Source: Stomoxys calcitrans (lineage: Eukaryota > Arthropoda > Insecta > Diptera > Muscidae). Taken from it: 64,000 nucleotides of DNA. Within the stretch, counting starts at the first letter, position 1, and every line of letters starts with the position of its first letter. Location: the NCBI RefSeq assembly GCF_963082655.1, contig NC_081553.1:212220217-212284216 (forward strand). The letters are read 5' to 3'. The translations under genes and the position numbers were made by a program. Positions 37,096 to 45,488 of this stretch are shown piece by piece. The notes beneath the pieces are model-generated. The model was given only the letters and a program-made list of their open reading frames with translations, searched no databases and was not told where the DNA came from.

Positions 37096-37284
37096 AGAGT
37101 TGTGGTGAGGGTAGTTTAAAATTAGAATGATTATGCATGATTGTGTATGATTGTTAAGAATTGTGGTTTGAGTTGTTTATAATTAGAGTGGAGTGTGATA
37201 AGAAATGTGATTGGTATCGATAGTTATCCTGCAAAAAAAGAATTGTGGTTGGTACCGAGAGGTAACCTTTAACGCAATTTTTTG

Positions 37285-37293
37285 TATAAAAAG
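37285..37293 (+). promoter_or_regulatory. TATA box of the leftmost gene
   Basis: TATAAAAAG lies 79 bp upstream of the ATG at 37364. The same 9-mer is found about 84 bp upstream of the ATG of the rightmost gene on the opposite strand (51369-51377). Confidence 0.65.
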
Positions 37294-37363
37294 CTGAACA
37301 AATTGTTAGTAAACATGTAGTAGCAATTTGATTTTCAACTCAAAATTTAAGAAAATATTTATT

Positions 37364-37657
37364 ATGGGATCAAACTTAAAGGAAATATCGGAGCAGGCTT
37401 CTTTCAAGAAGACTATTTTGTCCATTAACAACATGCCTTTCGATGAGTACTTCATCATACATCAAGCTGAAAGGAAGATGACTAAATTTGGCATGCGCTT
37501 GATGATTGAATTAAGTGATCATATTATGTTCCTGCCGGAGAAGTTTAATAATATTAATGATGAGGCCATGGCTGATCTTAATAGTGGAGTCTTATCAATT
37601 AAAAAGGAAAAAATTAGCGAAACTAATTATAAATTAGTATTTGAATCAATAATTTAA
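37364..37657 (+). CDS. Small conserved-looking protein, unknown function
   Basis: The frame gives 97 residues from the first ATG. An in-frame upstream extension to 37328 has no ATG, so it is not used. The central part (TKFGMRLMIELSDHIMFLP to EKFNNINDEAMADLNSG) has alternating strands and a LPEKF motif. It reminds me of short proteins seen in invertebrate Polinton-like elements, and an OB-fold-like nucleic-acid-binding role is possible but unproven. It is the only + strand gene at the left end, with its own TATA box and an AATAAA signal 15 bp after the stop. Codon use is AT-rich like the rest of the element. Confidence 0.75.
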   Translation: MGSNLKEISEQASFKKTILSINNMPFDEYFIIHQAERKMTKFGMRLMIELSDHIMFLPEKFNNINDEAMADLNSGVLSIKKEKISETNYKLVFESII

Positions 37658-37671
37658 TATTTTTTATATAT

Positions 37672-37677
37672 AATAAA
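37672..37677 (+). terminator. Poly(A) signal AATAAA
   Basis: A canonical AATAAA begins 15 bp after the stop codon of the 37364-37657 gene, followed by an AT-rich tract. Confidence 0.6.
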
Positions 37678-37682
37678 GAGAA

Positions 37683-38090
37683 AAAAAAATCTTTTTAATT
37701 TATGTATATTTAGTAGTTTATAAACTCTTATTATTTATTTTTTAATTTAGTTTATTTAAAAAGAAAAGCCCAAGGAAATTTAACCCCAACCAAAAATTTT
37801 TTTAATATATAATTTAGTTTAATTGAAAACCGAAAAAAAATCTTTTTAATTTATGTATATTTTTTTATTTAGTTGTTTATAAACTCTTATTATTTATTTT
37901 TTAATTTAGTTTATTTAAAAAGAAAAGCCCAAGGAAATTTAACCCCAACCAAAAATTTTTTTTTAATATATAATTTAGTTTAATTGAAAACCGAAAAAAA
38001 ATCTTTTTAATTTATGTATATTTTTTTATTTAGTTGTTTATAAACTCTTATTATTTATTTTTTAATTTAGTTTATTTAAAAAGAAAAGAT
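37683..38090. repeat. Tandem AT-rich repeat, ~155-161-bp unit, 2.6 copies
   Basis: The units begin with aaaaaaaatctttttaattt at about 37682, 37833 and 37993. They contain 'aaaagcccaaggaaatttaa' in the first two copies, and the third is cut short. The copies are nearly identical. No coding frame is present. Confidence 0.9.
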
Positions 38091-38182
38091 TTTGATTTTC
38101 ACAACTTTTCTGATGAAGACTTGGAAAAATTCTTTGTATTTATATTAAAAAAATCTAAAACACACACATTCATTTTCATATA

Positions 38183-39340
38183 GAATTTTTATAGTGGTTA
38201 ATATTTATTTTTCATGAGCTAAATTTAATTCATAAAAATGTTTCAGTGGTTAACATATATTTATAAAAAATATATATTTCCACAAAACTCAGAATTTTTA
38301 TAGTGGTTAATATTTATTTTTCATGAGCTAAATTTAATTCATAAAAATGTTTCAGTGGTTAACATATATTTATAAAAAATATATATTTCCACAAAACTCA
38401 AAAGTTTTTATGGTAGGGTGTTATAGTGGTTAATATATATTTATAAAAATATACTGTACCACATATGCCTGCAACAGTTTTTGTACTAGGGTGTTATGTA
38501 AACATGTTTTCAGTGGATAACATATAATACCTGCTATGCTTACTCATAATTTAAAATTTCAATCATTGTGGTGAAGAAAATAACAAAGCTCAAACTCAAA
38601 AGTGTTGCGATAATAAAAATTGAAAAGTTTTCTGTTCTAGGATGATTTAGTGATTGACTTATATTTATAAATATTTGCTATACCACACATATTACTAAAC
38701 GCAATTGCGGTAAAGGAAATTAAAAAAATTCAAGTTGAAATTAATAATTGGTTTCAAGTTTTTATGGTAGGGTGTTATGGTGGTTAATATATATTTATAA
38801 AATATACTGTACCACATATGCCTGCAACAGTTTTTGTACTAGGGTGTTATGTAAACATGTTTTCAGTGGATAACATATAATACCTGCTATGCTTACTCAT
38901 AATTTAAAATTTCAATCATTTATATTTATAAATATTTGCTATACCACACATATTACTAAACGCAATTGCGGTAAAGGAAATTAAAAAAATTCAAGTTGAA
39001 GTTAATAATTGGTTTCACGTTTATATAATTCCACAAATGCCTGGTATGCTTTCTCATAATTTTAAATTTAAATCATGGTGGTGAAGAAAATAACAAAGCT
39101 CAAACTCAAAAGTGCTGCTATAACATAAATTGAAAAGTTTTCTGTACTAGGGTGGTATAGTGGTTAACGTATGCAAATGCAATGCAACAATGTAAATGTG
39201 CCCATGAACATTCCATTAAGGAAGAGGGGCGAACAGGGTGGTTAACTTATATTTATTAATATTTGCTATACCACACATATTACTAAACCCAATTGCGGTA
39301 AAGGAAATTAAAAAAATTCAAGTTGAAGTTAAGAATTGAT
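38183..39340. repeat. Complex repeat field with iterated 'agtggttaayata' motif
   Basis: It is built of shuffled, near-identical blocks. A ~109-bp unit occurs twice (38183-38400). A ~160-bp block with 'tatgcctgcaacagtttttg' occurs at about 38403 and 38758. A block with 'ttactaaacgcaattgcggt' occurs at about 38690, 38950 and 39280. A block with 'gaagaaaataacaaagctca' occurs at about 38571 and 39081. The short motif (t/c)agtggttaa(c/t)(a)tat recurs about ten times. A 34-bp stretch at 39201-39234 matches the SINE tail. No gene is present. Confidence 0.88.
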
Positions 39341-39622
39341 TACACTTTTATTGCAAAGAATGCGATAGTATAAATTGTAGAGTTTTTGTAATAGGATGTA
39401 ACGATTATATTTAATTATACAACTACAAATATTTATATTTTCTATCGAGTTCAGCTTGCAGTCCCATGTATGAATTCCATGTGTTGTTTGTATAAATGAA
39501 GTATATACATTTTTATATATCCTTAATTCTTCAATCATCTCTTCAAAAAATTGTTTATGTTCCTTATCAATGTAGGAGTTGTATTCTTTTAATAGATATT
39601 TTATATTCGTTGATAATATCAT
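39329..39622 (-). CDS. Hypothetical protein, 97 residues
   Basis: This is an ATG-initiated frame at the distal end of the minus-strand gene block. The protein is rich in Tyr, Asn, Ile and Lys and largely helical in appearance (KEHKQFFEEMIEELRIYKN). I recognise no domain and see no relative in the window. Its last few codons overlap the end of the upstream repeat field. Given the dense packing of the element, a real gene is plausible but unproven. Confidence 0.45.
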   Translation of the reverse strand: MILSTNIKYLLKEYNSYIDKEHKQFFEEMIEELRIYKNVYTSFIQTTHGIHTWDCKLNSIENINICSCIIKYNRYILLQKLYNLYYRILCNKSVINS

Positions 39623-39736
39623 TTTCTTTGAGAAGTTACCCCAACAAAATGAAAAAAGGAACTAATGTATACTTACATTACATAGCCTTATATATCCTAA
39701 ATAAAGAAAAAACGATATGTTTTTATTTTATTTGCT

Positions 39737-40240
39737 TTATTTTAAAAAAACATTAATAAATTGACTTAATAAAATAACATTTTTTTCAGCACATCTATAA
39801 TTAGGGTGTTGTTTATGATAACTACAAATTTTCATATGCAAATTATTTTTATAAAGATTACATATGTTTGAACAGTTAGCATCATCTAAATTTATTATAT
39901 TTATATCTTCTTCTATTAATTGCTTTATCCATTTTTGTTTTTCACATCCTTTCACAAATATTGTTAGATTTTCTTGTTTTTTTATAAATTTATTTAAATA
40001 ATCGTTAAATTCTTTAAAAATTATGTTACCATCATTCCATCTCAACCCATGAAAATGTTTCGTAAGCCAGTTATTTGTAATCTTTTCCTTTAATGATAAG
40101 GAAGAAAATTTGCAAGGGGGGTATATAATAAACTTTTTAATTGTCTGATTATGTTCAAAAATACAAATTTCCTTCGCAATAAATTTATTATTTAAGAAAA
40201 AACCTTGAACATCTATAATTATGAAATTGTTTTTAGACAT
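39737..40240 (-). CDS. Putative exonuclease/RNase H-fold-like protein, 167 residues
   Basis: The N-terminus FIIIDVQGFFLNNKFIAKEI places an Asp on a hydrophobic strand followed by a Lys-Glu strand. It is followed by HFHGLRWNDGNI, then TIFVKGCEKQKWIKQL and INIINLDDANC. The order of strands and acidic positions is reminiscent of DEDD-type exonuclease folds, and I recall similar uncharacterised proteins in invertebrate genomes, but the canonical D-x-E motif is not intact (DVQ). His and Cys residues near the C-terminus (CSYHKQHPNYRC) could bind metal. The start codon is ATG. It lies 6 bp downstream of the 40247-40564 gene on the same strand, suggesting joint expression. The function is a hypothesis. 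Confidence 0.6.
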   Translation of the reverse strand: MSKNNFIIIDVQGFFLNNKFIAKEICIFEHNQTIKKFIIYPPCKFSSLSLKEKITNNWLTKHFHGLRWNDGNIIFKEFNDYLNKFIKKQENLTIFVKGCEKQKWIKQLIEEDINIINLDDANCSNICNLYKNNLHMKICSYHKQHPNYRCAEKNVILLSQFINVFLK

Positions 40241-40246
40241 TTTTAC

Positions 40247-40564
40247 TCATCGGTTGTTAAAATTACAATGATTGTTTTTAACTGTATTGTAAATATTTTT
40301 ATAATTTTTAATTATTTTCGCAGCAGCTGCCTCTCCCTTTCTTTTATCCATATCATAGAATATACAATTACATGTATCTGGACCACATTGTGCGTTATCA
40401 TTTGACCAAACACAGCAGTCATAGTGGTTACCAAATTTACTTTCTTTACATTTTAAACTATCCACAAATTCCAGATGAGATTTTATATTAATTAATTTAT
40501 TTTTATCTTCTTCGGAATCGATATTGGTAAATGTTTTTAAAAAATTATATATTTCTTTAATCAT
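40247..40564 (-). CDS. Small Cys-rich hypothetical protein, 105 residues
   Basis: The middle section contains a dense cysteine cluster (KCKESKF, YDCCVWSNDNAQCGPDTCNC) that could form a metal site or disulphides. No signal peptide is evident, so a metal-binding or nuclear role is more likely than secretion. The C-terminus is basic and Asn-rich. It sits 28 bp downstream of a secreted-protein candidate and 6 bp upstream of the exonuclease-like gene. No homologue is recognised. Confidence 0.55.
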   Translation of the reverse strand: MIKEIYNFLKTFTNIDSEEDKNKLINIKSHLEFVDSLKCKESKFGNHYDCCVWSNDNAQCGPDTCNCIFYDMDKRKGEAAAAKIIKNYKNIYNTVKNNHCNFNNR

Positions 40565-40592
40565 ATTGCTTTTTTTCTTATTCCGGTGAGAA

Positions 40593-41261
40593 CTACTGTA
40601 TACTCATGTGTAACGTTTGCAAATAATCATTAAGATCAAGCGTCCTGATATTTATACCATTTTCTTCCCTTTCAAATAATGGGTTAAATTCATTCGTACT
40701 TTGATTATATTTGTAATTATACTCAAATTTATTAGCATTATACTCAAAACAATAAATGTTGAGTTTGCGGTATGTGTAGTTACTGTAATAGCTACATATG
40801 AGTCTAATTTCTACATTTTCATATTTTAAGTTGAAATGACGGTAGAATACTGTAGAACTTTGAATGATCCCACCAATATTAGTTTCCTTTTCTATTAAGT
40901 CTTTTCTAAATACTTCAATGGCTTCATCAATAGTAAAAATTTTAGGTCTATCCGTTTGACTATTTCTCGGTGTTGTTGTTGTTGTTAGTGACTCATCGAT
41001 TGTTGCATTATTTAATAATTGAATTGATAAATATACTCTTGCTCCTGTATTATTTGATAGTTTTATTCGAAATTCTATACGTTTACTAGTGTCACCATCA
41101 AAAATAGCATTTTGATTGGTATTATATCTATCATATTGATGATTTTGATTACATCTATTGTAAGGTATTGGATAGTATTGTTGTTGTTGTTGTTGAATAC
41201 TAGGATATATTCTATATATGATAATTAAAACAACAACGTATATTAATTTATTTAAATACAT
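40593..41261 (-). CDS. Putative secreted protein, paralogue 2
   Basis: From the ATG at 41261 (the frame opens earlier, at a TTG at 41273) the protein has 222 residues. The N-terminus MYLNKLIYVVVLIIIYRIYP is a strong signal peptide or membrane anchor. A Gln run and a Tyr/Asn-rich linker follow, then a domain with FTIDEAIEVFRKDLIEKE, IGGII, FYRHFNLKYENV and YCFEY. That domain is shared with the gene directly upstream (41307-41975). Several N-x-S/T sites suggest glycosylation. The C-terminus is less conserved than the core. I recognise no known family. The pair looks like a tandem duplication that then diverged. Confidence 0.7.
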   Translation of the reverse strand: MYLNKLIYVVVLIIIYRIYPSIQQQQQQYYPIPYNRCNQNHQYDRYNTNQNAIFDGDTSKRIEFRIKLSNNTGARVYLSIQLLNNATIDESLTTTTTPRNSQTDRPKIFTIDEAIEVFRKDLIEKETNIGGIIQSSTVFYRHFNLKYENVEIRLICSYYSNYTYRKLNIYCFEYNANKFEYNYKYNQSTNEFNPLFEREENGINIRTLDLNDYLQTLHMSIQ

Positions 41262-41306
41262 ACTACTATTCAATTCAATGTATATAAGAGAACTAATTGC
41301 TGTTTT

Positions 41307-41975
41307 CTAACTTATTTCCATTTTATATGTTTGAGTATAGTTCTCAATATCAGTTATTACAATATTTTCTAAATGTTTTTTGAGATCTTGAACTCGAACT
41401 TTCTCAATTTCACCATTACTTAAAATTCGTTCTTGTTCAATTTCACGATATTCAAAACAACTTATTTTTAGTTGACGTAACATGTAGTTACTATCATAAG
41501 TACAACGGATTGGTATATTTAAATCTTCATATTGTAAATTAAAATGACGATAAAAAGGTTCTGCAGCATCCAGTATACCACCAATATCTGCTTCTTTTGT
41601 AATTAACCTTTTGCGAAATGCTTCTATAGCTTCATCGACAGTAAAATATTTTTCTTCACTTTCTATAGGAATTATTGTAGTGGTGCTAGTTGATAAGTCT
41701 GCATCATCTGTTTCATTTTTTATATAAAAATCATCTCTGTTTTCTAATATTTCACTTTCTTTCATCATAACAAATGAAATATTTACTTTAAGAATATCTT
41801 TGTTTGGTAGTGTTAAATTAAATTCAACGGTTTTTGAATTTAAGTCGATTGTAGGATCAGATGTAATGGATAACGCTGAATCAGTTGTGGAATCAAATAC
41901 AACTGGCAATGATAATGAATTATGAATTGTTACATGAAGTATAACAAAACAAAGTAATACCCAATATAATTTCAT
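41307..41975 (-). CDS. Putative secreted protein, paralogue 1
   Basis: The protein has 222 residues with a clear signal peptide (MKLYWVLLCFVILHVTIHNS, probable cleavage shortly after). A strand-rich N-terminal part with N-x-S/T sites and a Thr-rich linker follow, then the core shared with paralogue 2: YFTVDEAIEAFRKRLITKE, DIGGILDAAEPFYRHFNL, CTYDSNY and ISCFEY. No C-terminal membrane anchor is visible, so I infer secretion. Upstream (42020-42060) lie TATA-like sequences on the minus strand. Secreted gene products are not part of the standard Polinton gene set; a role in host interaction is an inference only. Confidence 0.75.
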   Translation of the reverse strand: MKLYWVLLCFVILHVTIHNSLSLPVVFDSTTDSALSITSDPTIDLNSKTVEFNLTLPNKDILKVNISFVMMKESEILENRDDFYIKNETDDADLSTSTTTIIPIESEEKYFTVDEAIEAFRKRLITKEADIGGILDAAEPFYRHFNLQYEDLNIPIRCTYDSNYMLRQLKISCFEYREIEQERILSNGEIEKVRVQDLKKHLENIVITDIENYTQTYKMEIS

Positions 41976-42109
41976 TATGTTAATTTATTATTTTCTTATA
42001 TCTACACTATTGGAGGTGTGTTGGAGAGATACTAATTAATGTAGTATAAATACCCAACCTTATATATTCTATAAATGTAAAGCAAACACGAAATAAAAAT
42101 TCTCTTTCT

Positions 42110-42232
42110 CTTCTCGACATTAATTCTCCCTCTCCCTCTTTATATTTATAATAATTCTACCTCTCCCTCTCCCTCTTTATATTTAAACAATAATTCTACC
42201 TCTCCCTCTTTACATTTAAACAACTCACCTAT
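42110..42232. repeat. CT-rich tandem repeat
   Basis: About three units combine ctccctctccctctttatat with a following attct or aacaat segment, period roughly 38-55 bp. They lie between the capsid gene and the secreted-protein genes. They have no coding role; they could affect transcription termination or initiation. Confidence 0.75.
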
Positions 42233-42333
42233 ATATTAATTTTACATTATTAATAAAAAAAATCATTTTGTTTGTGTTTGTTTTTGCTTTTTATTTATTT
42301 TATGATTTCTATAGATAAAAAATATAGTTACAT

Positions 42334-43521
42334 TTACAATAATTTTCTTACTTCATTTGTTAGAGGTATATATTCAAACATTTTATCATGAATAATTAAA
42401 CAGTATAGAGATGTGTTCGGTGATATATTTTTAGATGTTTCCAATTCAATTCGTATATCGATGGGGCCAGTTTTTACTGTTTCATTTTGATGTGTTACAT
42501 CAAGAACAATAATCGGTGCTTCACCCTTGAATTTTTCGCGCGTTAATAGAGGTTGCGGTTCACGTGTATAATAGCTTTGTTGAAATTTTATATACATATC
42601 ATAAAGTAGGGCGAAACGGTTCCTATCAAACTTGAGGTTAAGATCATCATATGGATATGTATCAGAATTCAAATGAACCTTAATGTTTGTTATATCACAG
42701 TGAATAAATTTTTTTTCACTACTTTTGAATCCTAAAAGAAGAAAACGTGGTCGCTCATTTTCATTTGCAAGCTTAACATTCCATAAAACTTTTGTATTCG
42801 ATGGAACTGCAGGATAATAATACATATCCCATGTTCTAAATGATAAATTTAGTGGTTGACGGTTATTAATTACTTTAAGCATTTGCAGCTTGTATACATC
42901 AGCAAGTTGAATATGTGGAACTTTCCATGTAATATTTAAAATTGATAGTTTACAGGTTTCACTGGAAATGATAGATTTCAATACATTCGTATCATCTTTT
43001 GATCGCAATAAAATTAATTCATGTTTAGCATTAACTATAATTTTATCAAAATCTTCAGCAAATCCAAGAAGCATTTTCAGTGGAACACAAAAATTAAAAT
43101 ATCCACTCACAAGAGTAAGATCATCTGTATTAAATGGAGCCCATCCTGCGTTGACTAGATTTCGACTTTCGCTTTCATTTAATGATACATAATTTTTTAT
43201 TTCTGTTGCTATACCCAAATGACGTGTACGATCAATTTCTATACCATTAAGTTCATATCTTATCTCATCAAATAAGTGTGCTATGCAATTGTTTAATAAC
43301 TTTATCGATGCTGATACTGTAGAGTCCGCTTTTGTTGCAAAACCTTCAATGTATAAAAAACTCTCACCAGGAACGACATACAGGTCTTGGTTTTGAATGG
43401 AAATCCTAATTTCATCATTATTTTGAAATGATTGTAAATATGATATATAGCTGTGATACTCCTTTCTTATTATAGCATTATCAAATTGTGGTTTTTGTAA
43501 AACATTAATAATGTTACTCAT
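42334..43521 (-). CDS. Candidate major capsid protein (double jelly-roll type)
   Basis: From the ATG at 43521 the protein has 395 residues; an upstream in-frame TTG at 43533 is not needed. The N-terminal part reads NDEIRISIQNQDLYVVPGE and FLFDEIRYELNGIEIDR-like strands (HLFDEIRYELNGIEIDRTRH), then KNYVSL. The C-terminus has ITNIKVHLNS, PIIVLDVTHQNETVKTGPID and SLYCLIIHD. I recall this as a family widespread in invertebrate Polinton-like elements. The length fits double jelly-roll capsid proteins of the PRD1/adenovirus lineage, which form pseudo-hexameric capsomers. The gene is 19 bp downstream of the 63-residue basic protein gene and the penton candidate, so the three look co-expressed. The structural assignment rests on family memory and context. 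Confidence 0.8.
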   Translation of the reverse strand: MSNIINVLQKPQFDNAIIRKEYHSYISYLQSFQNNDEIRISIQNQDLYVVPGESFLYIEGFATKADSTVSASIKLLNNCIAHLFDEIRYELNGIEIDRTRHLGIATEIKNYVSLNESESRNLVNAGWAPFNTDDLTLVSGYFNFCVPLKMLLGFAEDFDKIIVNAKHELILLRSKDDTNVLKSIISSETCKLSILNITWKVPHIQLADVYKLQMLKVINNRQPLNLSFRTWDMYYYPAVPSNTKVLWNVKLANENERPRFLLLGFKSSEKKFIHCDITNIKVHLNSDTYPYDDLNLKFDRNRFALLYDMYIKFQQSYYTREPQPLLTREKFKGEAPIIVLDVTHQNETVKTGPIDIRIELETSKNISPNTSLYCLIIHDKMFEYIPLTNEVRKLL

Positions 43522-43540
43522 TTTTAAACTCAACCCTTTA

Positions 43541-43732
43541 TTATTTTAGTGTGAAACCCAAACTTTCCAGGAACTCTTGGTTAGTTTTACTTAAAATATT
43601 TCTCTTTTTCCTTTTTAATCCTTTATGTTTCCTGTTGTGGTGATGTGATATTTTAGTTGTGTATCCCTTCAAAGTTGATGGTTGAGTGATTGTTATATCC
43701 GCAAATACCTCCTTTTTGTTAAATATTATCAT
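43541..43732 (-). CDS. Small basic protein, 63 residues
   Basis: The middle is strongly basic and His/Lys-rich (SHHHNRKHKGLKRKKRN), and the C-terminus is hydrophobic (NQEFLESLGFTLK). The composition suits a DNA-condensing or capsid-core peptide, comparable in kind to adenovirus core peptides, but homology is not claimed. Its ATG overlaps the stop of the penton candidate in the arrangement ATGA (43729-43732), and the capsid gene begins 19 bp after its stop, supporting translation from one transcript. Confidence 0.75.
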   Translation of the reverse strand: MIIFNKKEVFADITITQPSTLKGYTTKISHHHNRKHKGLKRKKRNILSKTNQEFLESLGFTLK

Positions 43733-44421
43733 TCTTTAGATGGTTTCAAGTGTAATCTAATTGAAATTTTTTCCCCACGAAAGTTTATCAATTTTCCAGA
43801 TTGATCAACAACTTTCAAAACAATGGTATTTATTGTGTTTGTATTAACAGGTAGATATATAACGTTAGTAGGATTTTCCGTGATTTTATATCCTGGGCTA
43901 ACGACGAGTGAAAACTGATGAAGAGTGTGCGCTGACTTGTTGTTTATATAGGATCCTGTTACAATATTACACTCAATAACTATAGTGTTTACTTTTGTAA
44001 TTTCTATCACTTTATCAGAATAGTGATCAACATTCGATTCAAGTACTCTTTTACTAAAACCTAATAATGAACCAATAGTGTTTTCTTTATCAAAATAAAT
44101 TGGATCAAGCGTACTCTTCAGATATGTTTGAAGTGTATTGTAATTTGCTTTCATAATAAGATTTCCATTTTTTTTATTAAGCTTGCGATATTCATCCGTT
44201 ATTAACTCAGATATATTCGAAAATTCATATGATCCAAGAGGAATAGTTATTTCATGTCCACCTATATGAAATTTATTGTTCTCTTCATCAACATTTGGTA
44301 TTGAGTGATATGTATCAAAACTTATTAAACCGCAAACATAGCTTTGTTTCAAAATTATTGGTGGAAAGTAGTTGGCGACAAGTACTGATTTTTCATCATT
44401 TAAGGTTAATGTTATCGACAT
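43729..44421 (-). CDS. Candidate penton / minor capsid protein
   Basis: The protein has 230 residues starting at an ATG. The N-terminus LTLNDEKSVLVANYFPPIIL is followed by GLISFDTYHSIPNV, ITIPLGSYEFSNISELI and later LHQFSLVVSP and NTIVLKVVDQSGKLINF. The pattern is almost all beta strand and the length fits a single jelly-roll minor capsid protein of Polintons, which occupies the capsid vertices. I recall the ANYFPPI and IPNV blocks from proteins of related elements. It is the first gene of a three-gene block with the basic protein and the major capsid candidate, and it starts 49 bp after the integrase stop. Confidence 0.78.
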   Translation of the reverse strand: MSITLTLNDEKSVLVANYFPPIILKQSYVCGLISFDTYHSIPNVDEENNKFHIGGHEITIPLGSYEFSNISELITDEYRKLNKKNGNLIMKANYNTLQTYLKSTLDPIYFDKENTIGSLLGFSKRVLESNVDHYSDKVIEITKVNTIVIECNIVTGSYINNKSAHTLHQFSLVVSPGYKITENPTNVIYLPVNTNTINTIVLKVVDQSGKLINFRGEKISIRLHLKPSKE

Positions 44422-44469
44422 CTCTACGGTTGACGTTAGAATAAATGATTTATGTAATTGATTATTCTT

Positions 44470-45405
44470 TTATTGTGAAATATTATTAGCATTTATCCAA
44501 GAGTTATGCTCTGAAGAAAATCCTAACCATTTTACATAAAGTCTATTTCCTCTCCTTCTAATCACTTTTTCCACTAAATATGTGTGTGGAAATTTGGTTT
44601 TTGATAGCTCATATTCATAGAAACCACCTTCTATATCCCTTCCTTGATAGTCCTTAAGTATATATGTATTAGGATTTGTATTTTTAATAGATTTAACTGT
44701 AAATATTTCGGTAGTCCAATTTGGTGTATATCCTTTTTCAAAATGTTGTTTATATTTACTTATTCGCACATTATCATTGATTTTAAACTTTGGTCTTTTA
44801 AATACCTTGAGGTTGTTGTAGACTGAATCTAAAAGTGATTTCTCATTTAAGGAATTCACATCATTCGGCGACATTTTTATAGTTCGATGAAATGTGTTAT
44901 TATATATATTAACTAGGTTTTTATATATATCAATCCATTTATAATTTCCACGAAAACTAAACTCTTTCCACATTTTTCCTTTCAGTGTTCTATTAAATCG
45001 TTCTATGATTGATGCTTTTAGAGTGCTGTATGTTGAATAATGATTTATATGATTTGTTTGCATAAGTTGAGAAAAATTGTTATTAAAAAACTCCTTTCCA
45101 TCATCAGTTTGTAAATTTTTGGGTTTTCGACTACTTTGATTGAAAACTTTCTGCATAGCCTTTACTACACTTTGAGCTGTTTTATTTTTTATTGCTTCAA
45201 CCCAAGCTTTTTTCGAGAATGTATCTATAACGGTTAAAAGATATCGATATCCGCTGTTAAAGTTCACATAACTACCCATTTCAACAAGATCCGCTTGCCA
45301 CAAATCATCGATACCCTTCATAACCACTCGTCTCCTTCCAAAATTTTTTCGTGCTTGCTTGTGTAGTTCATTAACAATTTCTCTCTTATCCTGGTTAAGC
45401 TCCAT
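44470..45405 (-). CDS. INT: Retroviral-type integrase with C-terminal chromodomain
   Basis: The protein has 311 residues. The catalytic core shows Asp39 in LWQADLVEMGSY, Asp101 in LQTDDGKEFF and Glu135 in KASIIERFNRTLKGKMW, the DDE triad of the rve family; the last two are about 33 residues apart. A C-terminal chromodomain (about residues 268-311) reads YLVEKVIRRRGNRLYVKW and NSWINANNI. This combination is typical of Polinton integrases, which cut and join the element ends and create 6-bp target duplications. An upstream zinc-binding N-terminal domain is short or absent. A TATATAA sequence lies about 45 bp upstream (45448-45456). The reading frame is intact. Confidence 0.95.
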   Translation of the reverse strand: MELNQDKREIVNELHKQARKNFGRRRVVMKGIDDLWQADLVEMGSYVNFNSGYRYLLTVIDTFSKKAWVEAIKNKTAQSVVKAMQKVFNQSSRKPKNLQTDDGKEFFNNNFSQLMQTNHINHYSTYSTLKASIIERFNRTLKGKMWKEFSFRGNYKWIDIYKNLVNIYNNTFHRTIKMSPNDVNSLNEKSLLDSVYNNLKVFKRPKFKINDNVRISKYKQHFEKGYTPNWTTEIFTVKSIKNTNPNTYILKDYQGRDIEGGFYEYELSKTKFPHTYLVEKVIRRRGNRLYVKWLGFSSEHNSWINANNISQ

Positions 45406-45447
45406 ATTGATGTTGTCGATTGAAGTAAAAATTGTTTTGTTTTGATG

Positions 45448-45456
45448 TTATATACC
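45448..45456 (-). promoter_or_regulatory. TATA-like box of the integrase gene
   Basis: On the minus strand, gtatataac lies about 45 bp upstream of the integrase ATG, within the 83-bp gap to the fibre-like gene. Confidence 0.5.
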
Positions 45457-45488
45457 CTCTACTATATCTTATTTTTGATTTTAAATAT

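Noticed and set aside
38183..39328. Remains of polymerase catalytic domains in the repeat field
   Set aside because: No frame above a few dozen codons and no YxDTD-like or SLYP-like motif is visible on either strand.
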